Assembly: GCF_001039005.1 (NCBI RefSeq)
Contig: NZ_LDWR01000056.1
Span: forward strand, 1 to 64,000
Origin: Burkholderia cepacia
Lineage (GTDB): Bacteria > Pseudomonadota > Gammaproteobacteria > Burkholderiales > Burkholderiaceae
DNA: 64,000 nucleotides
Reading direction: 5' to 3'
The notes under the pieces were generated by a model. That model saw only the letters and a list, made by a program, of their open reading frames with translations, did no database searches and was not told the DNA's origin. A program made the position numbers and the translations under genes. This document shows, piece after piece, positions 46,670 through 57,132 of the stretch (positions are counted from its first letter, which is position 1; each line of letters opens with the position of its first letter).

Positions 46670-47818
46670 TCAGTGCCGGTCGACCCACTTGAGCGCGAAC
46701 AGGCCGAGCGCGAGATAGATGAGGCCCGGTGTCGCGGCCGTCAGCGGCGCGGGCCACGTGTTCAGCGTGCCGATGTGCGAGAACAGCGTATTGAGCAGCT
46801 GGAAGCTCATGCCGAGCATGATGCCGCCGAACACCTTCACGCCGACCACGCCCGCACGCGTGTGCAGGTACGCGAACGGCAGCGACAGCACGAGCATCAC
46901 GAACACCGCGAACGGATACAGCAGCTTGCGCCACAGCGCGATGTCGTAGCGCTGCGTGTCCTGCTGGTTTTCACGCAAGTGCTGGATGTAGCGGAACAGG
47001 TTGATGATCGACATGCGCTCCGGCGACACGAGCAGCACCGACAGGATCTGCGGCGTCAGGTCCGAACGCAGCCGGTATTCGGGTAGCGAAACCTGCTGCG
47101 ACCGGTAGACGGGGTTCAGCGCGTCGGGCGGCTGGCCGCTGATCGGCTTGATCGGCGTCAGTTCGGTCTCGGTGACGTCGGTCAGCAGCCAGTGGCCGGG
47201 CGGCTCGTAGCGGCCCGTCTTTGCGATCCGCACGTTCTGCAGCTGGAATTTCGAATCGAACTCGTAGATGCGCACGTTGCTGATCGTCGAGTCGGGCGAC
47301 AGGCTGCCGACGTTGACGAAGCGCGTGACCTGCTCGCCGTTATCGCGGGCCGCGAGCGTGTCCTTCACCCACACGCCCGACTGGAAGTTCGACGACACCG
47401 ACGCGCCGAGCGCCTGCAGCCGCACGCGTTCGGACAGCTGGTCGGCGTATGGGCCGACGAATTCGCCGATCAGGTAGGTGATGATCACGAGCGGTATGCC
47501 GATCTTCAGCAGCGAGCGCAACGCCTGGTTGGTCGCGAGGCCCGACACACGGAAGATCGTGAATTCCGAGTTCGCGGCCATCTGCGCGAACACGTAGATC
47601 GCGCTGATCAGCGCGGCGACCGGGATGATCTCGTAGAAGCGCGACGGGGTCTGCAGCGCGACGCGCAGCACCGCGTAACCGAACTTGTAGTTGCCGTGCC
47701 CGACCGAGTTCAGTTCGCTGATCAGGTCGAAGAAGAAGAACAGGCCCGAGAATGCGAACAGGATGAAGACGAACGTGACGTAGATCTGTCGCGCGAAGTA
47801 TTTTTCATAGAGCCGCAT
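46670..47818 (-). CDS. lptG: LPS export ABC transporter permease LptG
   Basis: The 382-residue inner-membrane permease begins MRLYEKYFARQIYVTFVFIL, with six predicted transmembrane helices (three at each end) around a large periplasmic beta-jellyroll domain. With LptF and LptB it extracts lipopolysaccharide from the inner membrane toward LptA. It starts 3 nt after the lptF stop, confirming an lptF-lptG operon. Confidence 0.95.
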   Translation of the reverse strand: MRLYEKYFARQIYVTFVFILFAFSGLFFFFDLISELNSVGHGNYKFGYAVLRVALQTPSRFYEIIPVAALISAIYVFAQMAANSEFTIFRVSGLATNQALRSLLKIGIPLVIITYLIGEFVGPYADQLSERVRLQALGASVSSNFQSGVWVKDTLAARDNGEQVTRFVNVGSLSPDSTISNVRIYEFDSKFQLQNVRIAKTGRYEPPGHWLLTDVTETELTPIKPISGQPPDALNPVYRSQQVSLPEYRLRSDLTPQILSVLLVSPERMSIINLFRYIQHLRENQQDTQRYDIALWRKLLYPFAVFVMLVLSLPFAYLHTRAGVVGVKVFGGIMLGMSFQLLNTLFSHIGTLNTWPAPLTAATPGLIYLALGLFALKWVDRH

Positions 47819-47821
47819 CGA

Positions 47822-48913
47822 TCATGCTCCCGAGCGGCCGAACAGCGCGCGTGTAAACAGCGGACGATTGCGCACGCGCAACCAGAAGATGACGGCGACG
47901 ATCACCGCGACGAGCGCATGCAGGCCGATCAGGCCGACGCCGAACGACATCTTGCCCTGCTCGATCTGCGCCTGCACGACGTTCAGCAGGTTCGAGTACG
48001 TGAGGTAGATCAGCACGGCCATCACGAGGTTGATCGTGCGGCTGCGGCGCGGGTTCTGGTATGCGAGCGGGATGCCGAGCACCATCAGGTTGAGCGCGAT
48101 CAGCGGCAGCCCCGCGCGCCACGCGAATTCCGCGAGGTTGTCGCGCGTCGGGTTACGAAGCAGGTCGAGCGTCGGCATGCTGTTGGTGGTCGGCACGTTG
48201 ACGACGGGCGTGCTGGTGATCTTCACGCCGTAGCGCTCGAACTCCATGATCTTGAAGTTCGGCTGGCCGGGCGTGCCGTCGTAGCGGCGGCCGTTTTCCA
48301 GGACGACGAAACGGCTGCCGTCCCGCGTTTCCGTGTGACCCGTCTGCGACACGACGACGTTGACCTTGCCGTTCTCGGTCGACGTGACGAACACGTTTTG
48401 CACCTTGCTCTGGTCGGGCGTCATCTTCTCGATGAAGAACACGCGGTGGTTCGTGGCCGACTCGCGGAACTGGCCCGGTGCGAGCAGCGAGATTTCGTCG
48501 CGCTGCTGGAAGCGTGCCCTGATCATCTTGCTCTGCTGGTTCGACCACGGCCAGCCGACGAAGGCGAAGAAGGCGATCAGCAGGATGATCGGCGTGGCGA
48601 ACACGCCGATCGGCTTGATGAGGCGCGTGAGGCTCACGCCAGACGCGAGCCATACCACCATTTCGGAGTCCCGGTACCACCGGGTCAGCACGAACAGGAT
48701 CGACACGAACAACGTGACGACGAGCATCACGGCGAGGTAGCCGATCACGGTCAGGCCGATCAGCACGAGCACGTCCCGCGGATCGATTTCACCGGACGCG
48801 GCATAGCCGACGATGCGGATCATCATCGTCGTGAGCATGATCGTGAGCAGCACCATGAACACGGCGCCAGCCGTATACGCAAGCTCGCGCTGGAGGGAGC
48901 GTTCGAAGATCAT
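47822..48913 (-). CDS. lptF: LPS export ABC transporter permease LptF
   Basis: The 363-residue permease begins MIFERSLQRELAYTAGAVF, with the same three-plus-three helix layout as LptG. The start MIFERSLQ is chosen over an in-frame ATG 39 codons upstream because that extension lies on the antisense of the pepA control region. It is divergent from pepA, as in many gamma- and beta-proteobacteria. Confidence 0.95.
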   Translation of the reverse strand: MIFERSLQRELAYTAGAVFMVLLTIMLTTMMIRIVGYAASGEIDPRDVLVLIGLTVIGYLAVMLVVTLFVSILFVLTRWYRDSEMVVWLASGVSLTRLIKPIGVFATPIILLIAFFAFVGWPWSNQQSKMIRARFQQRDEISLLAPGQFRESATNHRVFFIEKMTPDQSKVQNVFVTSTENGKVNVVVSQTGHTETRDGSRFVVLENGRRYDGTPGQPNFKIMEFERYGVKITSTPVVNVPTTNSMPTLDLLRNPTRDNLAEFAWRAGLPLIALNLMVLGIPLAYQNPRRSRTINLVMAVLIYLTYSNLLNVVQAQIEQGKMSFGVGLIGLHALVAVIVAVIFWLRVRNRPLFTRALFGRSGA

Positions 48914-49035
48914 TCTTGATGAGAAGAGGGCGGGAGGCTGCGCACGCGTGGTGGAGCGCTCGCGCCGCCACGGGAAAAATAGCGGATAATTGCGGCTTTC
49001 ATCCTTAGCCCAGATTTTATCCGAGGACAAGCGCG

Positions 49036-50547
49036 ATGGACTTTAGCATAAAAGGCTGTGATTGGAGCAAAGGCGAGGCCAAGGGGTTCCTGACCGGGAA
49101 ATCCGACTGCATCGTGCTCGGCATCTTCGAGGCGCAAACGCTTTCCGGCGCGGCGCTCGACATCGACACGGCCACCAAGGGGCTGATCTCGCGCGTGGTG
49201 AAGGCCGGCGACATGGACGGCAAGCGCGGCAAGACGCTGTTCCTGCACGAAGTATCGGGCATCGGCGCGTCGCGCGTGCTGCTCGTCGGTCTCGGCAAGC
49301 AGGATGCGTTCAACCAGAAGGCCTATAACGACGCGGTCACGGCCGCCTGGCGCGCGCTGCTGGCGACCAAGGTCGTCCAGGTCACGTTCACGCTCGCGCA
49401 ACTGCCGGTCGACGAACGCAGCTCCGACTGGGGTGTGCGCGCGGCCATTCTGGCACTGCGCAACGAGACCTATCGCTTCACGCAGATGAAGAGCAAGCCG
49501 GAGCCGGCGTCGCACACGCTCAAGCGTGTCGTGTTCAGCGTCGATCCGTCCGACGAAAAGGCCGCGAAGGTCGCGGTCAAGCAGGCCGTCGCGCTCGCGA
49601 ACGGGATGGATCTCACCCGCGACCTCGGCAATCTGCCCGGCAACGTCTGCACGCCGACCTATCTCGGCAACACCGCGAAGAAGATCGCGAAGGATTGGGG
49701 CCTGAAGGCGGAAGTCCTCGGGCTCAAGCAGATCCAGGCGCTGAAGATGGGCTCGTTCCTGTCGGTTGCGCGCGCGTCGGTCGAGCCGCCGCAGTTCATC
49801 GTGCTGCACTACCAGGGCGCCGCCGCGAAGGCCGCGCCGGTCGTGCTGGTCGGCAAGGGCATCACGTTCGATACGGGCGGCATCTCGCTGAAGCCGGGCG
49901 AGGGCATGGACGAGATGAAGTACGACATGTGCGGTGCCGGTTCCGTGCTCGGCACGATCCGTGCGGTCGCCGAGATGGGCCTGAAGATCAACGTCGTCGC
50001 GATCGTGCCGACCTGCGAGAACATGCCGGGCGGCAACGCGACGAAGCCGGGCGACGTCGTCACCAGCATGAAGGGCCTGACGATCGAGGTGCTGAACACC
50101 GACGCCGAAGGCCGCCTGATCCTGTGCGACGCGCTCACGTATGCCGAGCGCTTCAAGCCGGCCGCCGTGATCGACGTCGCGACGCTGACGGGCGCGTGCG
50201 TGATCGCGCTCGGCGGCCACAACAGCGGCCTGTTCTCGAAGGACGACGCGCTCGCGGGCGAACTGCTCGACGCGTCGCGCGAGGCGAACGACCCGGCGTG
50301 GCGCATGCCGCTCGACGACGAGTACCAGGATCAACTGAAGTCGAACTTCGCGGACATCGCGAACATCGGCGGGCGCCCGGCGGGCGCCGTGACGGCCGCG
50401 TGCTTCCTGTCGCGCTTCACCGACAGCTATCCGTGGGCTCACCTCGACATCGCGGGCACCGCGTGGAAGGGTGGCGCCGCGAAGGGGGCGACGGGCCGTC
50501 CGGTGCCGCTGCTCGCGCAGTTCCTGATCGACCGCGCCGGCCAGTGA
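49036..50547 (+). CDS. pepA: Leucyl aminopeptidase (cytosol aminopeptidase)
   Basis: The 503-residue M17 metallopeptidase has two-zinc ligands in [15 protein letters not shown] (Lys about 274, Asp about 279, Lys about 286), Asp about 297, and NTDAEGR (Asp about 356, Glu about 358). It removes N-terminal residues from peptides. In E. coli PepA also binds DNA for carAB control and Xer recombination. It is the first gene of pepA-holC, divergent from lptF. Confidence 0.97.
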   Translation: MDFSIKGCDWSKGEAKGFLTGKSDCIVLGIFEAQTLSGAALDIDTATKGLISRVVKAGDMDGKRGKTLFLHEVSGIGASRVLLVGLGKQDAFNQKAYNDAVTAAWRALLATKVVQVTFTLAQLPVDERSSDWGVRAAILALRNETYRFTQMKSKPEPASHTLKRVVFSVDPSDEKAAKVAVKQAVALANGMDLTRDLGNLPGNVCTPTYLGNTAKKIAKDWGLKAEVLGLKQIQALKMGSFLSVARASVEPPQFIVLHYQGAAAKAAPVVLVGKGITFDTGGISLKPGEGMDEMKYDMCGAGSVLGTIRAVAEMGLKINVVAIVPTCENMPGGNATKPGDVVTSMKGLTIEVLNTDAEGRLILCDALTYAERFKPAAVIDVATLTGACVIALGGHNSGLFSKDDALAGELLDASREANDPAWRMPLDDEYQDQLKSNFADIANIGGRPAGAVTAACFLSRFTDSYPWAHLDIAGTAWKGGAAKGATGRPVPLLAQFLIDRAGQ

Positions 50548-50581
50548 TGGCTGAGCGAACGACGATGCGGGTACGCGGGCA

Positions 50582-50998
50582 ATGACGCGGATCGATTTCC
50601 ATTCGAACGTCGGCGATTCGCTAGCGTACGCGTGCCGGTTGCTGCGCAAGGCCTACCAGGCCGGGCAGCCGGTCGTCGTGCTCGCCGAGCCCGCGCGCCT
50701 GCGCGCGCTCGACGAGCGGCTCTGGACGTTCTCGCCGCTCGATTTCATCCCGCATTGCGGCGTCGACAGCGAGCATGCGGCCGGTACGCCGATCGTGCTG
50801 GCTGCCGATCTCGACAAAGCGCCGCATCATCACGTGCTGCTGAACCTCGGCGCGGCCGTGCCCGCGCAGTTCGCCCGCTTCGAGCGCCTGCTCGAAGTGG
50901 TCGGCAATGCGCCGGACGAGCTGGCCGCGGGCCGCGACCGCTACCGGTTCTACCGCGACCGCGGATACGCGCTGAACAATTACAAGCAGGGCAGCTAG
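50582..50998 (+). CDS. holC: DNA polymerase III chi subunit
   Basis: The 138-residue protein begins MTRIDFHSNVGDSLAYACRLLRKAY and has the HolC pattern LWTFSPLDFIPH and RFYRDRGY near the C-terminus. Chi links the clamp loader to single-stranded DNA-binding protein. It follows pepA by 34 nt, a pairing conserved in proteobacteria. Confidence 0.94.
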   Translation: MTRIDFHSNVGDSLAYACRLLRKAYQAGQPVVVLAEPARLRALDERLWTFSPLDFIPHCGVDSEHAAGTPIVLAADLDKAPHHHVLLNLGAAVPAQFARFERLLEVVGNAPDELAAGRDRYRFYRDRGYALNNYKQGS

Positions 50999-51023
50999 CC
51001 GCAACCGTCGACGGAGTGTTCCC

Positions 51024-51782
51024 GTGACACAAGCCGATTCATCCTCGATTCCGACCCTCACCGACGTGCTGGTGCCGGGCAAGCCGGTGCCGGCGCGTTC
51101 GCCCGCGCCCGACGTGTCGCAGCCGCCCGACAGCGCGGCGATTCCGATGCTGGCCGACGTGATTGCGCCGGGCACCGCGAGCGCGGCGTCGGCCGATCCC
51201 GCGAACACCGAAGCCGACCCTGAATTCGTCGTGATCGAACCCGTGCCGACACTGCATGTGCCGACGTTCGAGCTGTCGGGTGATGTGGCTGAGGGTGCGG
51301 CTGCTGCAGGCGAGACCGATGCGCCGGCCGAACCCGGTGCCGCGGAGCATGTGGTCGCTGAAGATGCGGCGGCGATGAGCGCGCCGCTACGGTCGTCGCT
51401 GGCCGGCGACGAGGTGCCGCAGCACGTGTTCGCCGCGGTTGCGCGCGAAGCGGCCGGGCTGGCGTCTGAAACGGCGATGCCGCACGCAGTCGTACCGGCC
51501 GTAGCGTCGCGGCTGGAAGTGCCGGCAGCCGCCGGACTGACGCCGGAAGATGCGCAGCATATCGCCGAGCGCCTGCGCAATCGCCTGACGAACTATCTGA
51601 CCGGAGCAGGGCGCGAGGCCATCGAGGCGCGCTGTCGCGACGCGCTGCATGAGCATTCGGCCTGGCTCGTCGGCCAGATCACGCGCGAAGTGGCGCTGGC
51701 GCTGGAAACCGAGGTCATGGATTGGGTGCGCGACGCGGTCGATGAAGAGATCGCGCGCCGTCGCGCCGGTCATTCTGGCTGA
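51024..51782 (+). CDS. DUF2486-like low-complexity protein
   Basis: The 252-residue acidic, Ala/Pro-rich protein is probably disordered over its first 170 residues. A short motif recurs: IPTLTDVLVPG near the start and IPMLADVIAPG about 35 residues later, then the weaker VPTLHVPTFELSG. The C-terminal 80 residues are an ordered helix-rich domain (RLRNRLTNYLTGAGREAIEARC and following). It starts with GTG behind ACGGAG, 26 nt after holC. Its role is unknown; linkage to holC hints at DNA replication or clamp-loader partners. Confidence 0.75.
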   Translation: MTQADSSSIPTLTDVLVPGKPVPARSPAPDVSQPPDSAAIPMLADVIAPGTASAASADPANTEADPEFVVIEPVPTLHVPTFELSGDVAEGAAAAGETDAPAEPGAAEHVVAEDAAAMSAPLRSSLAGDEVPQHVFAAVAREAAGLASETAMPHAVVPAVASRLEVPAAAGLTPEDAQHIAERLRNRLTNYLTGAGREAIEARCRDALHEHSAWLVGQITREVALALETEVMDWVRDAVDEEIARRRAGHSG

Positions 51783-51929
51783 ACGCGCGGCCGTTCCAAC
51801 GAAAAATAGGGTGCGGTTCCGGCAAGTGCCGGCGAGGCTGCCGGTGAGGAACCGGTCAGCCGTTGCGGGCCCGCCTGTCTGCGTCTGCGGAGCCCGAGAC
51901 GGCGGTTATCCCCGTTCAGGGCATCCGGT

Positions 51930-52256
51930 TCAGCGCAGCGACAGCACCCATTGCGCGAGCGTATGGGCTTCCGCGTTCGTCAGTTGCGTATTGGCGGGCA
52001 TCGGCACGCTGCCCCAGACGCCGACACTGCCTTTCACGATCGATTGGGCCAGGTAATCGACGGCGTCGCCGCGCGCCGCATACTTGCCGGCGATGTCGCG
52101 GAACGACGGACCCATCAGCGGTTTGCCGACCGCGTGGCAGGCCATGCAGTTCTTGCGCTGCGCCAGCGCGAGCCCGTCGGCCTGGTCGGCGCGCGCCGCC
52201 GCCGCGCTGCCGGTCAGCAGCGTCACGAGCAGGGCGCGCAATATCGTCTGTTTCAT
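51930..52256 (-). CDS. Class I c-type cytochrome
   Basis: The 108-residue protein has a signal peptide (about 1-24) and the heme-attachment motif CMACH at about 37-41. The candidate axial Met is in SVPMPANTQLT near residue 84. This suits a small cytochrome c5/c551-like periplasmic electron carrier. It stands alone between the convergent DUF2486 gene and upstream ilvD on the same strand. Confidence 0.92.
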   Translation of the reverse strand: MKQTILRALLVTLLTGSAAAARADQADGLALAQRKNCMACHAVGKPLMGPSFRDIAGKYAARGDAVDYLAQSIVKGSVGVWGSVPMPANTQLTNAEAHTLAQWVLSLR

Positions 52257-52383
52257 GCGGTTCTCCACCGGCGGGGACGGCCGGCTTCATGGTCCGCGCA
52301 TTATAAAAGCAAAGGGAAAGCACGTTTTGGGCGTTCCCCCGGCGGCCCTATATATTGGGGTCGCATTTTGCCGGGAACCAGCC

Positions 52384-54057
52384 TCAACCCGTGACGGCGC
52401 CCTTGTTCGCGGGCCGGGCGAGGGCCGCGAATTTCGCGAGCACGCCACGCGTGTAGCGTGGCGCCGGCTGTCGCCACGCGGCGCGGCGGCGCGCGAGCTC
52501 CGCATCGTCGACGTTCACCTGCAGCAGCAGCCGGTGCGCATCGATCGTGATCGAGTCGCCTTCCTGCACGAGCGCGATCGTGCCGCCGACGAACGCTTCG
52601 GGCGCGACGTGGCCGACCACCATGCCCCAGGTGCCGCCCGAGAAGCGCCCGTCGGTAATGAAACCGACCGATTCGCCGAGCCCCTTGCCGATGATCGCGG
52701 ACGTCGGCGCGAGCATTTCCGGCATACCGGGGCCGCCTTGCGGGCCGAGGTAACGCAGCACGAGTATGTCGCCCGCGCGGATCCGGTCGCCGAGGATCGC
52801 GTCCATCGCGCTCTGCTCGTCGTCGAACACGCGCGCCGGGCCCGTGATCACCGGGTTCTTCAGGCCGGAGATCTTCGCGACCGCGCCGTCTTCCGCGAGA
52901 TTGCCTTTCAGGATCGCAAGGTGGCCTTCCTTGTACAGCGCGTGGTCGATCGGGAAGATCACGTCCTGGTCGGCGCGCGGCACGCTCGGCACGTCCTTCA
53001 GTTCGTCGGCGATCGTGCGGCCAGTGATCGTCATGCAGTCGCCGTGCAGCAGCCCCGCATCGAGCAGGATCTTCAGCACCTGCGGAATCCCGCCGGCCTG
53101 GTGCAGGTCGGTCGCGACGTACCGGCCCGACGGCTTCAGGTCGCAGATCACGGGCACGCGCTTGCGGATGCGCTCGAAGTCGTCGATCGTCCAGTCGACC
53201 TCGGCCGCGTGTGCGATCGCGAGATAGTGCAGCACCGCGTTGGTCGAGCCGCCCGTCGCCATGATCACCGACACCGCGTTCTCGATCGACGCCTTCGTGA
53301 TGATGTCGCGCGGCTTCAGGTCGCGCTTCACCGCCTCGACGAGCACGCGCGCCGATTCGGCGGCCGAGTCGACTTTCTCCTGGTCCGGGTTCGCCATCGT
53401 CGACGAGTACAGCAGCGACATCCCGAGCGCCTCGAACGACGAACTCATCGTGTTCGCGGTGTACATGCCGCCGCACGAACCCGACGTCGGGCACGCGTTC
53501 TGCTCGACGCCTTCGAAATCCTCCTGCGACATCCGGCCCGCGGTGAATTCGCCGACGGCCTCGAACGACGACACGATCGTCAGGTCCTGGCCTTTCCAGT
53601 GGCCGGGGCGGATCGTGCCGCCGTACACGTAGATGCCCGGCACGTTCAGCCGCGCGAGCGCGATCATGCCGCCGGGCATGTTCTTGTCGCAGCCGCCGAC
53701 CACAACCACGCCGTCCATCCATTGCCCCTGCACGCAGGTCTCGATGCAGTCGGCGATCACCTCGCGCGACACGAGCGAATACTTCATGCCTTCGGTGCCC
53801 ATCGACATGCCGTCCGAAATCGTCGGCGTGCCGAAGATCTGGGGGTTCGCGCCGGACGCCTTCACGGCCGCGACGGCCGCGTCCGACAGGCGCTGCAGGC
53901 CGGAATTGCATGGCGTGATGGTCGAGTGGCCGTTCGCGATGCCGACCATCGGCTTGTCGAAATCGTCCTTCTGGTAGCCGAGTGCGTAATACATCGAGCG
54001 GTTCGGCGAACGGGCCACGCCTTGCGTGATGTGCTTCGAGCGACGGTTGTACGGCAT
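52384..54057 (-). CDS. ilvD: Dihydroxy-acid dehydratase
   Basis: The 557-residue iron-sulfur enzyme carries out the third step of branched-chain amino-acid synthesis. Cluster cysteines are at about 50 (ITPCNSG), 123 ([10 protein letters not shown]) and 195 (CPTSGSCGG). The length fits the shorter IlvD/Edd family form found in Burkholderia. The start is at MPYNRRSKH; upstream in-frame codons are not conserved-looking. It is divergent from a LysR gene. Confidence 0.96.
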   Translation of the reverse strand: MPYNRRSKHITQGVARSPNRSMYYALGYQKDDFDKPMVGIANGHSTITPCNSGLQRLSDAAVAAVKASGANPQIFGTPTISDGMSMGTEGMKYSLVSREVIADCIETCVQGQWMDGVVVVGGCDKNMPGGMIALARLNVPGIYVYGGTIRPGHWKGQDLTIVSSFEAVGEFTAGRMSQEDFEGVEQNACPTSGSCGGMYTANTMSSSFEALGMSLLYSSTMANPDQEKVDSAAESARVLVEAVKRDLKPRDIITKASIENAVSVIMATGGSTNAVLHYLAIAHAAEVDWTIDDFERIRKRVPVICDLKPSGRYVATDLHQAGGIPQVLKILLDAGLLHGDCMTITGRTIADELKDVPSVPRADQDVIFPIDHALYKEGHLAILKGNLAEDGAVAKISGLKNPVITGPARVFDDEQSAMDAILGDRIRAGDILVLRYLGPQGGPGMPEMLAPTSAIIGKGLGESVGFITDGRFSGGTWGMVVGHVAPEAFVGGTIALVQEGDSITIDAHRLLLQVNVDDAELARRRAAWRQPAPRYTRGVLAKFAALARPANKGAVTG

Positions 54058-54191
54058 GGGGGACTCCATCGTTGTCTGGGCACGCCCGGGAGCGGCGCAC
54101 CGGTTCGGATGAAACAAGAATGGAGTTTCCGGATTGGGATGTCCAGTATATTATTTGTCCCTTATTAAGTTGTTCTCCGAATGAGTGCAGC

Positions 54192-55106
54192 ATGGCCGAT
54201 CCGACACCCGACCTGCGCCAGTGGCGCTATTTCGCGACCGTCGCCGACGAGCGCCATTTCGGCCGCGCGGCCGAGCGCCTGTCGATGACGCAACCGCCGC
54301 TGTCGCAGGCGATCCGGGCGCTCGAGGATGCGCTCGGCGTCGCGCTGTTCGTCCGCACCAAGCGGTCGGTGGCGCTGACGGCGGTCGGCGCGGCGCTGTT
54401 GCCCGACGTGCGCCGGCTGCTTGCGTCGGCCGATGCGCTGCCGCCGCTCGCACGGCGGCTCGCGCGCGGCGAGGCCGGCTCGCTGTCGCTTGCGTTCGTG
54501 TCGACCGCCGATTACGGGCTGCTGCCGTCGCTGCTGCGCGCGTTCGGCGCGCGCTATCCGCAGGTGCGCCTGCAACTCGCCGAGGCGACGAGCGACGTTC
54601 AGATCGACGAACTCGTCGCAGGCCGCATCGACGCGGGGCTCGTCATTCCGCCCGTGCCGCCGCGTCACGCGGTCGGGCTGTCATACCTGCCCGTCGTGCG
54701 CGAGCCGCTGGTGGTCGCGATGCCGGCCGCGGCGTCCGATGCACCGGAAGACGAACCCGTGCATCTCGCCGATGTCGTCGCGTTGCCGCTCGTGATCTTT
54801 CCGCGTCGTTTGGCGCCCGGCTTTTATGACATCATTACGGGCTGCTACGGCGCGGCGGGCGAAACCCCACGCATCGGCCAGGAGGCGATCCAGATGCAGA
54901 CGATCGTCAGCCTCGTGTCGGCCGGCATGGGCGTCGCACTGGTGCCGCAATCGCTGCGTAACCTGCGGCGCACCGGCGTGGTCTATCGGCCGCTCGCCGG
55001 TCGCGCGCCGGTCGTCGAGACGGGCCTCGTGTGGCGAACCGGCGACGTGAGCCCCGTGCTTGCCGCCTTCATCGACGTCGTGCGCGCGCAGGGTCTTGCA
55101 GCGTGA
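54192..55106 (+). CDS. LysR-family transcriptional regulator
   Basis: The 304-residue product has an HTH (HFGRAAERLSMTQPPLSQAI, about 22-41) and a BenM/CatM-like effector domain (LSLAFVSTADYGLLPSLL). It is divergent from ilvD across about 135 nt that include an AT-rich pocket, so ilvD is the likely target. The inducer is unknown. Confidence 0.92.
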   Translation: MADPTPDLRQWRYFATVADERHFGRAAERLSMTQPPLSQAIRALEDALGVALFVRTKRSVALTAVGAALLPDVRRLLASADALPPLARRLARGEAGSLSLAFVSTADYGLLPSLLRAFGARYPQVRLQLAEATSDVQIDELVAGRIDAGLVIPPVPPRHAVGLSYLPVVREPLVVAMPAAASDAPEDEPVHLADVVALPLVIFPRRLAPGFYDIITGCYGAAGETPRIGQEAIQMQTIVSLVSAGMGVALVPQSLRNLRRTGVVYRPLAGRAPVVETGLVWRTGDVSPVLAAFIDVVRAQGLAA

Positions 55107-55195
55107 CGTGAACGATGACGCGCCGGTGCCGTCCAAAGCGCGGTGCCGCGCGTTCGCGACAGCCGTACCGTATTCGAAAACTTCTTCGCTAACCC

Positions 55196-56086
55196 ATGAT
55201 CATTCACCCGAATTTCGACCCCGTTGCGATCCATCTCGGGCCGCTGGCCGTGCGCTGGTACGGCCTCATGTATCTCGTCGGCTTCATCGCGGCGATCGTC
55301 GTCGGCCGGGTCCGCCTGAAGCTGCCGCACGTTGCGGCGCAGGGCTGGACCGCGAAGGACATCGACGACATGATGTTCTACGGTGTGCTCGGCACCGTGC
55401 TCGGCGGCCGGCTCGGCTATGTGCTGTTCTACAAGGCCGATTTCTACTTCTCGCATCCGCTCGACGTATTCAAGGTGTGGGAAGGCGGTATGTCGTTCCA
55501 CGGCGGCTTCCTCGGCGTGACGCTCGCGATGGTGCTGTTCGCGTGGCAACGCAAGCGCCACTGGCTGCAGGTCACCGATTTCGTCGCGCCGATGGTGCCG
55601 ACGGGGCTCGCGGCCGGGCGGCTCGGCAACTTCATCAACGGCGAGCTGTGGGGCCGCGTGACCGATCCGACTGCACCGTGGGCGATGCTGTTCCCGGGCG
55701 CGATGCGCGACGATGCGGCATGGCTGCCGAAGCATCCGGCACTCGTCGAGAAATGGCATCTCGCCGACGTGTTCATGCAATACCAGATGCTGCCGCGCCA
55801 TCCTTCGCAGCTCTATGAAATCGCGCTCGAAGGCATCGTGCTGTTCTTCGCGCTGTTCTTCTTCTCGCGCAAGTCGCGGCCGATGGGCGCCGTGTCCGCG
55901 CTGTTCCTGATCGGCTATGGCCTCGCACGCTTCACGGTCGAGTTCGCGCGCGAGCCCGACGACTTCCTCGGCCTGCTTGCGCTCGGCCTGTCGATGGGGC
56001 AGTGGCTGTCGCTGCCGATGATCCTCGCGGGCGTTGCGCTGATGGTCTGGGCGTATCGCCGTCGCGCGGCGCATGCCGCTGCGTGA
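55196..56086 (+). CDS. lgt: Prolipoprotein diacylglyceryl transferase
   Basis: The 296-residue polytopic enzyme catalyses the first step of lipoprotein maturation. The conserved YGLMYLVGF (about 20-28), [18 protein letters not shown] (about 101-108) and the family signature [16 protein letters not shown] (about 141-156) are present, as is the C-terminal REPD. It acts before LspA, encoded at 1868-2368. Confidence 0.97.
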   Translation: MIIHPNFDPVAIHLGPLAVRWYGLMYLVGFIAAIVVGRVRLKLPHVAAQGWTAKDIDDMMFYGVLGTVLGGRLGYVLFYKADFYFSHPLDVFKVWEGGMSFHGGFLGVTLAMVLFAWQRKRHWLQVTDFVAPMVPTGLAAGRLGNFINGELWGRVTDPTAPWAMLFPGAMRDDAAWLPKHPALVEKWHLADVFMQYQMLPRHPSQLYEIALEGIVLFFALFFFSRKSRPMGAVSALFLIGYGLARFTVEFAREPDDFLGLLALGLSMGQWLSLPMILAGVALMVWAYRRRAAHAAA

Positions 56087-56144
56087 TGCGTATCGATGCA
56101 CGCGCGATCGGCGCGTGCATCGGCACCATGCCGCATGCCAATGA

Positions 56145-56174
56145 AAAACGCCGGCCCGAGGGCCGGCGTTTTCG
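56145..56174. terminator. Bidirectional terminator between lgt and the SIMPL gene
   Basis: A long near-perfect GC-rich hairpin (56145-56157 with 56161-56172) is flanked by A and T runs. It serves both converging transcripts. Confidence 0.93.
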
Positions 56175-56198
56175 TATCCAGCAACTGCGCGACGCGCG

Positions 56199-56939
56199 TT
56201 ACTTCATCTGCACCGAGCCGTTGACGGTGACCGACACGGTGGCCTTGCCGCCTTCGACCGCGATCGGCGCGCTCATCTTCGCGCTGTCCATCGGCGCCGC
56301 GGCCATCGCCATCATGCGCGGGTACGGCTGCACGTTGCGGCCGCTGCCGACATTCACGTCGCGAATCGTATAGCTGCTGTAGCCGAATGCTTTCGCGGCT
56401 TCGTCCGCGCGGGCGCGGAACGACTTGATCGCTTCGGTCGTGAGCTTCTGCTCGGCCGTGCGCTGTGCTTCGGGCGACAGCGAGAACTCGACGTTCGCGA
56501 CCTGCATCAGGTTCGACAACTGGCCCGCAAGCTTCGACGCCGCAGCGAAATCGCGCGATTCGAGCGCGACCTCGGTACGGCCGCGCCATGCGGAAATCTT
56601 CCCGTCGCGATCGGTGCTCGGATACACGGAGAATGCGCCGGTGTGCGCGGTGACGCCTGATACGCCCTTCGCCTGCGACAGTGCCGCGTCGGCGCGCTGG
56701 TTCAGCGCGGACGTCAGGCTGCCCGGGTCCTTTGCCTGCTGCTCGTAGAACAGCGTGATGTGGATGATGTCCTGCGGCACGTCGGCACTGGCCTGCGACG
56801 AAAGCGACAGCACGCCTGCCGGCTCCGGAAAGTGCGGGTTCGCCGTTTGTGCATGCGCGGCGGGCGACGCGAGCGTCAGCGCGACGGGAATGGCGGCGGC
56901 GAGGGCGAGCGACAGCGCGAGTGCGGATTTCTTGGTCAT
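56199..56939 (-). CDS. SIMPL (DUF541) domain periplasmic protein
   Basis: The 246-residue protein has a clear signal peptide (about 1-30, cleavage after AHA) followed by the SIMPL domain: GVLSLSSQASADVPQDIIHITL, the typical QRTAEQKLTTEAIKSFRARA helix, and GKATVSVTVNGSVQM at the end. It is related to YggE and Bp26, which are linked to oxidative-stress protection; the exact role is unknown. The start MTKKSALALS is chosen for the signal peptide. Confidence 0.9.
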   Translation of the reverse strand: MTKKSALALSLALAAAIPVALTLASPAAHAQTANPHFPEPAGVLSLSSQASADVPQDIIHITLFYEQQAKDPGSLTSALNQRADAALSQAKGVSGVTAHTGAFSVYPSTDRDGKISAWRGRTEVALESRDFAAASKLAGQLSNLMQVANVEFSLSPEAQRTAEQKLTTEAIKSFRARADEAAKAFGYSSYTIRDVNVGSGRNVQPYPRMMAMAAAPMDSAKMSAPIAVEGGKATVSVTVNGSVQMK

Positions 56940-57132
56940 TGTTGGACTCCTTGTGCGAGGGCGCGCAGGCGGATGACGCGTGCGCGACGCGGGCGTACCG
57001 CGCGACAAAAAAACAACAGCCGGCCCGATCGGCCGACAGCGGTTGCTTAGGCCGCGCGAAACCGGTGCGAGTTCCGTGGCGACGACGTGTACTGACCAGA
57101 TTTGACGTTTGGCGTGCGCCTACTGCGTGCGC

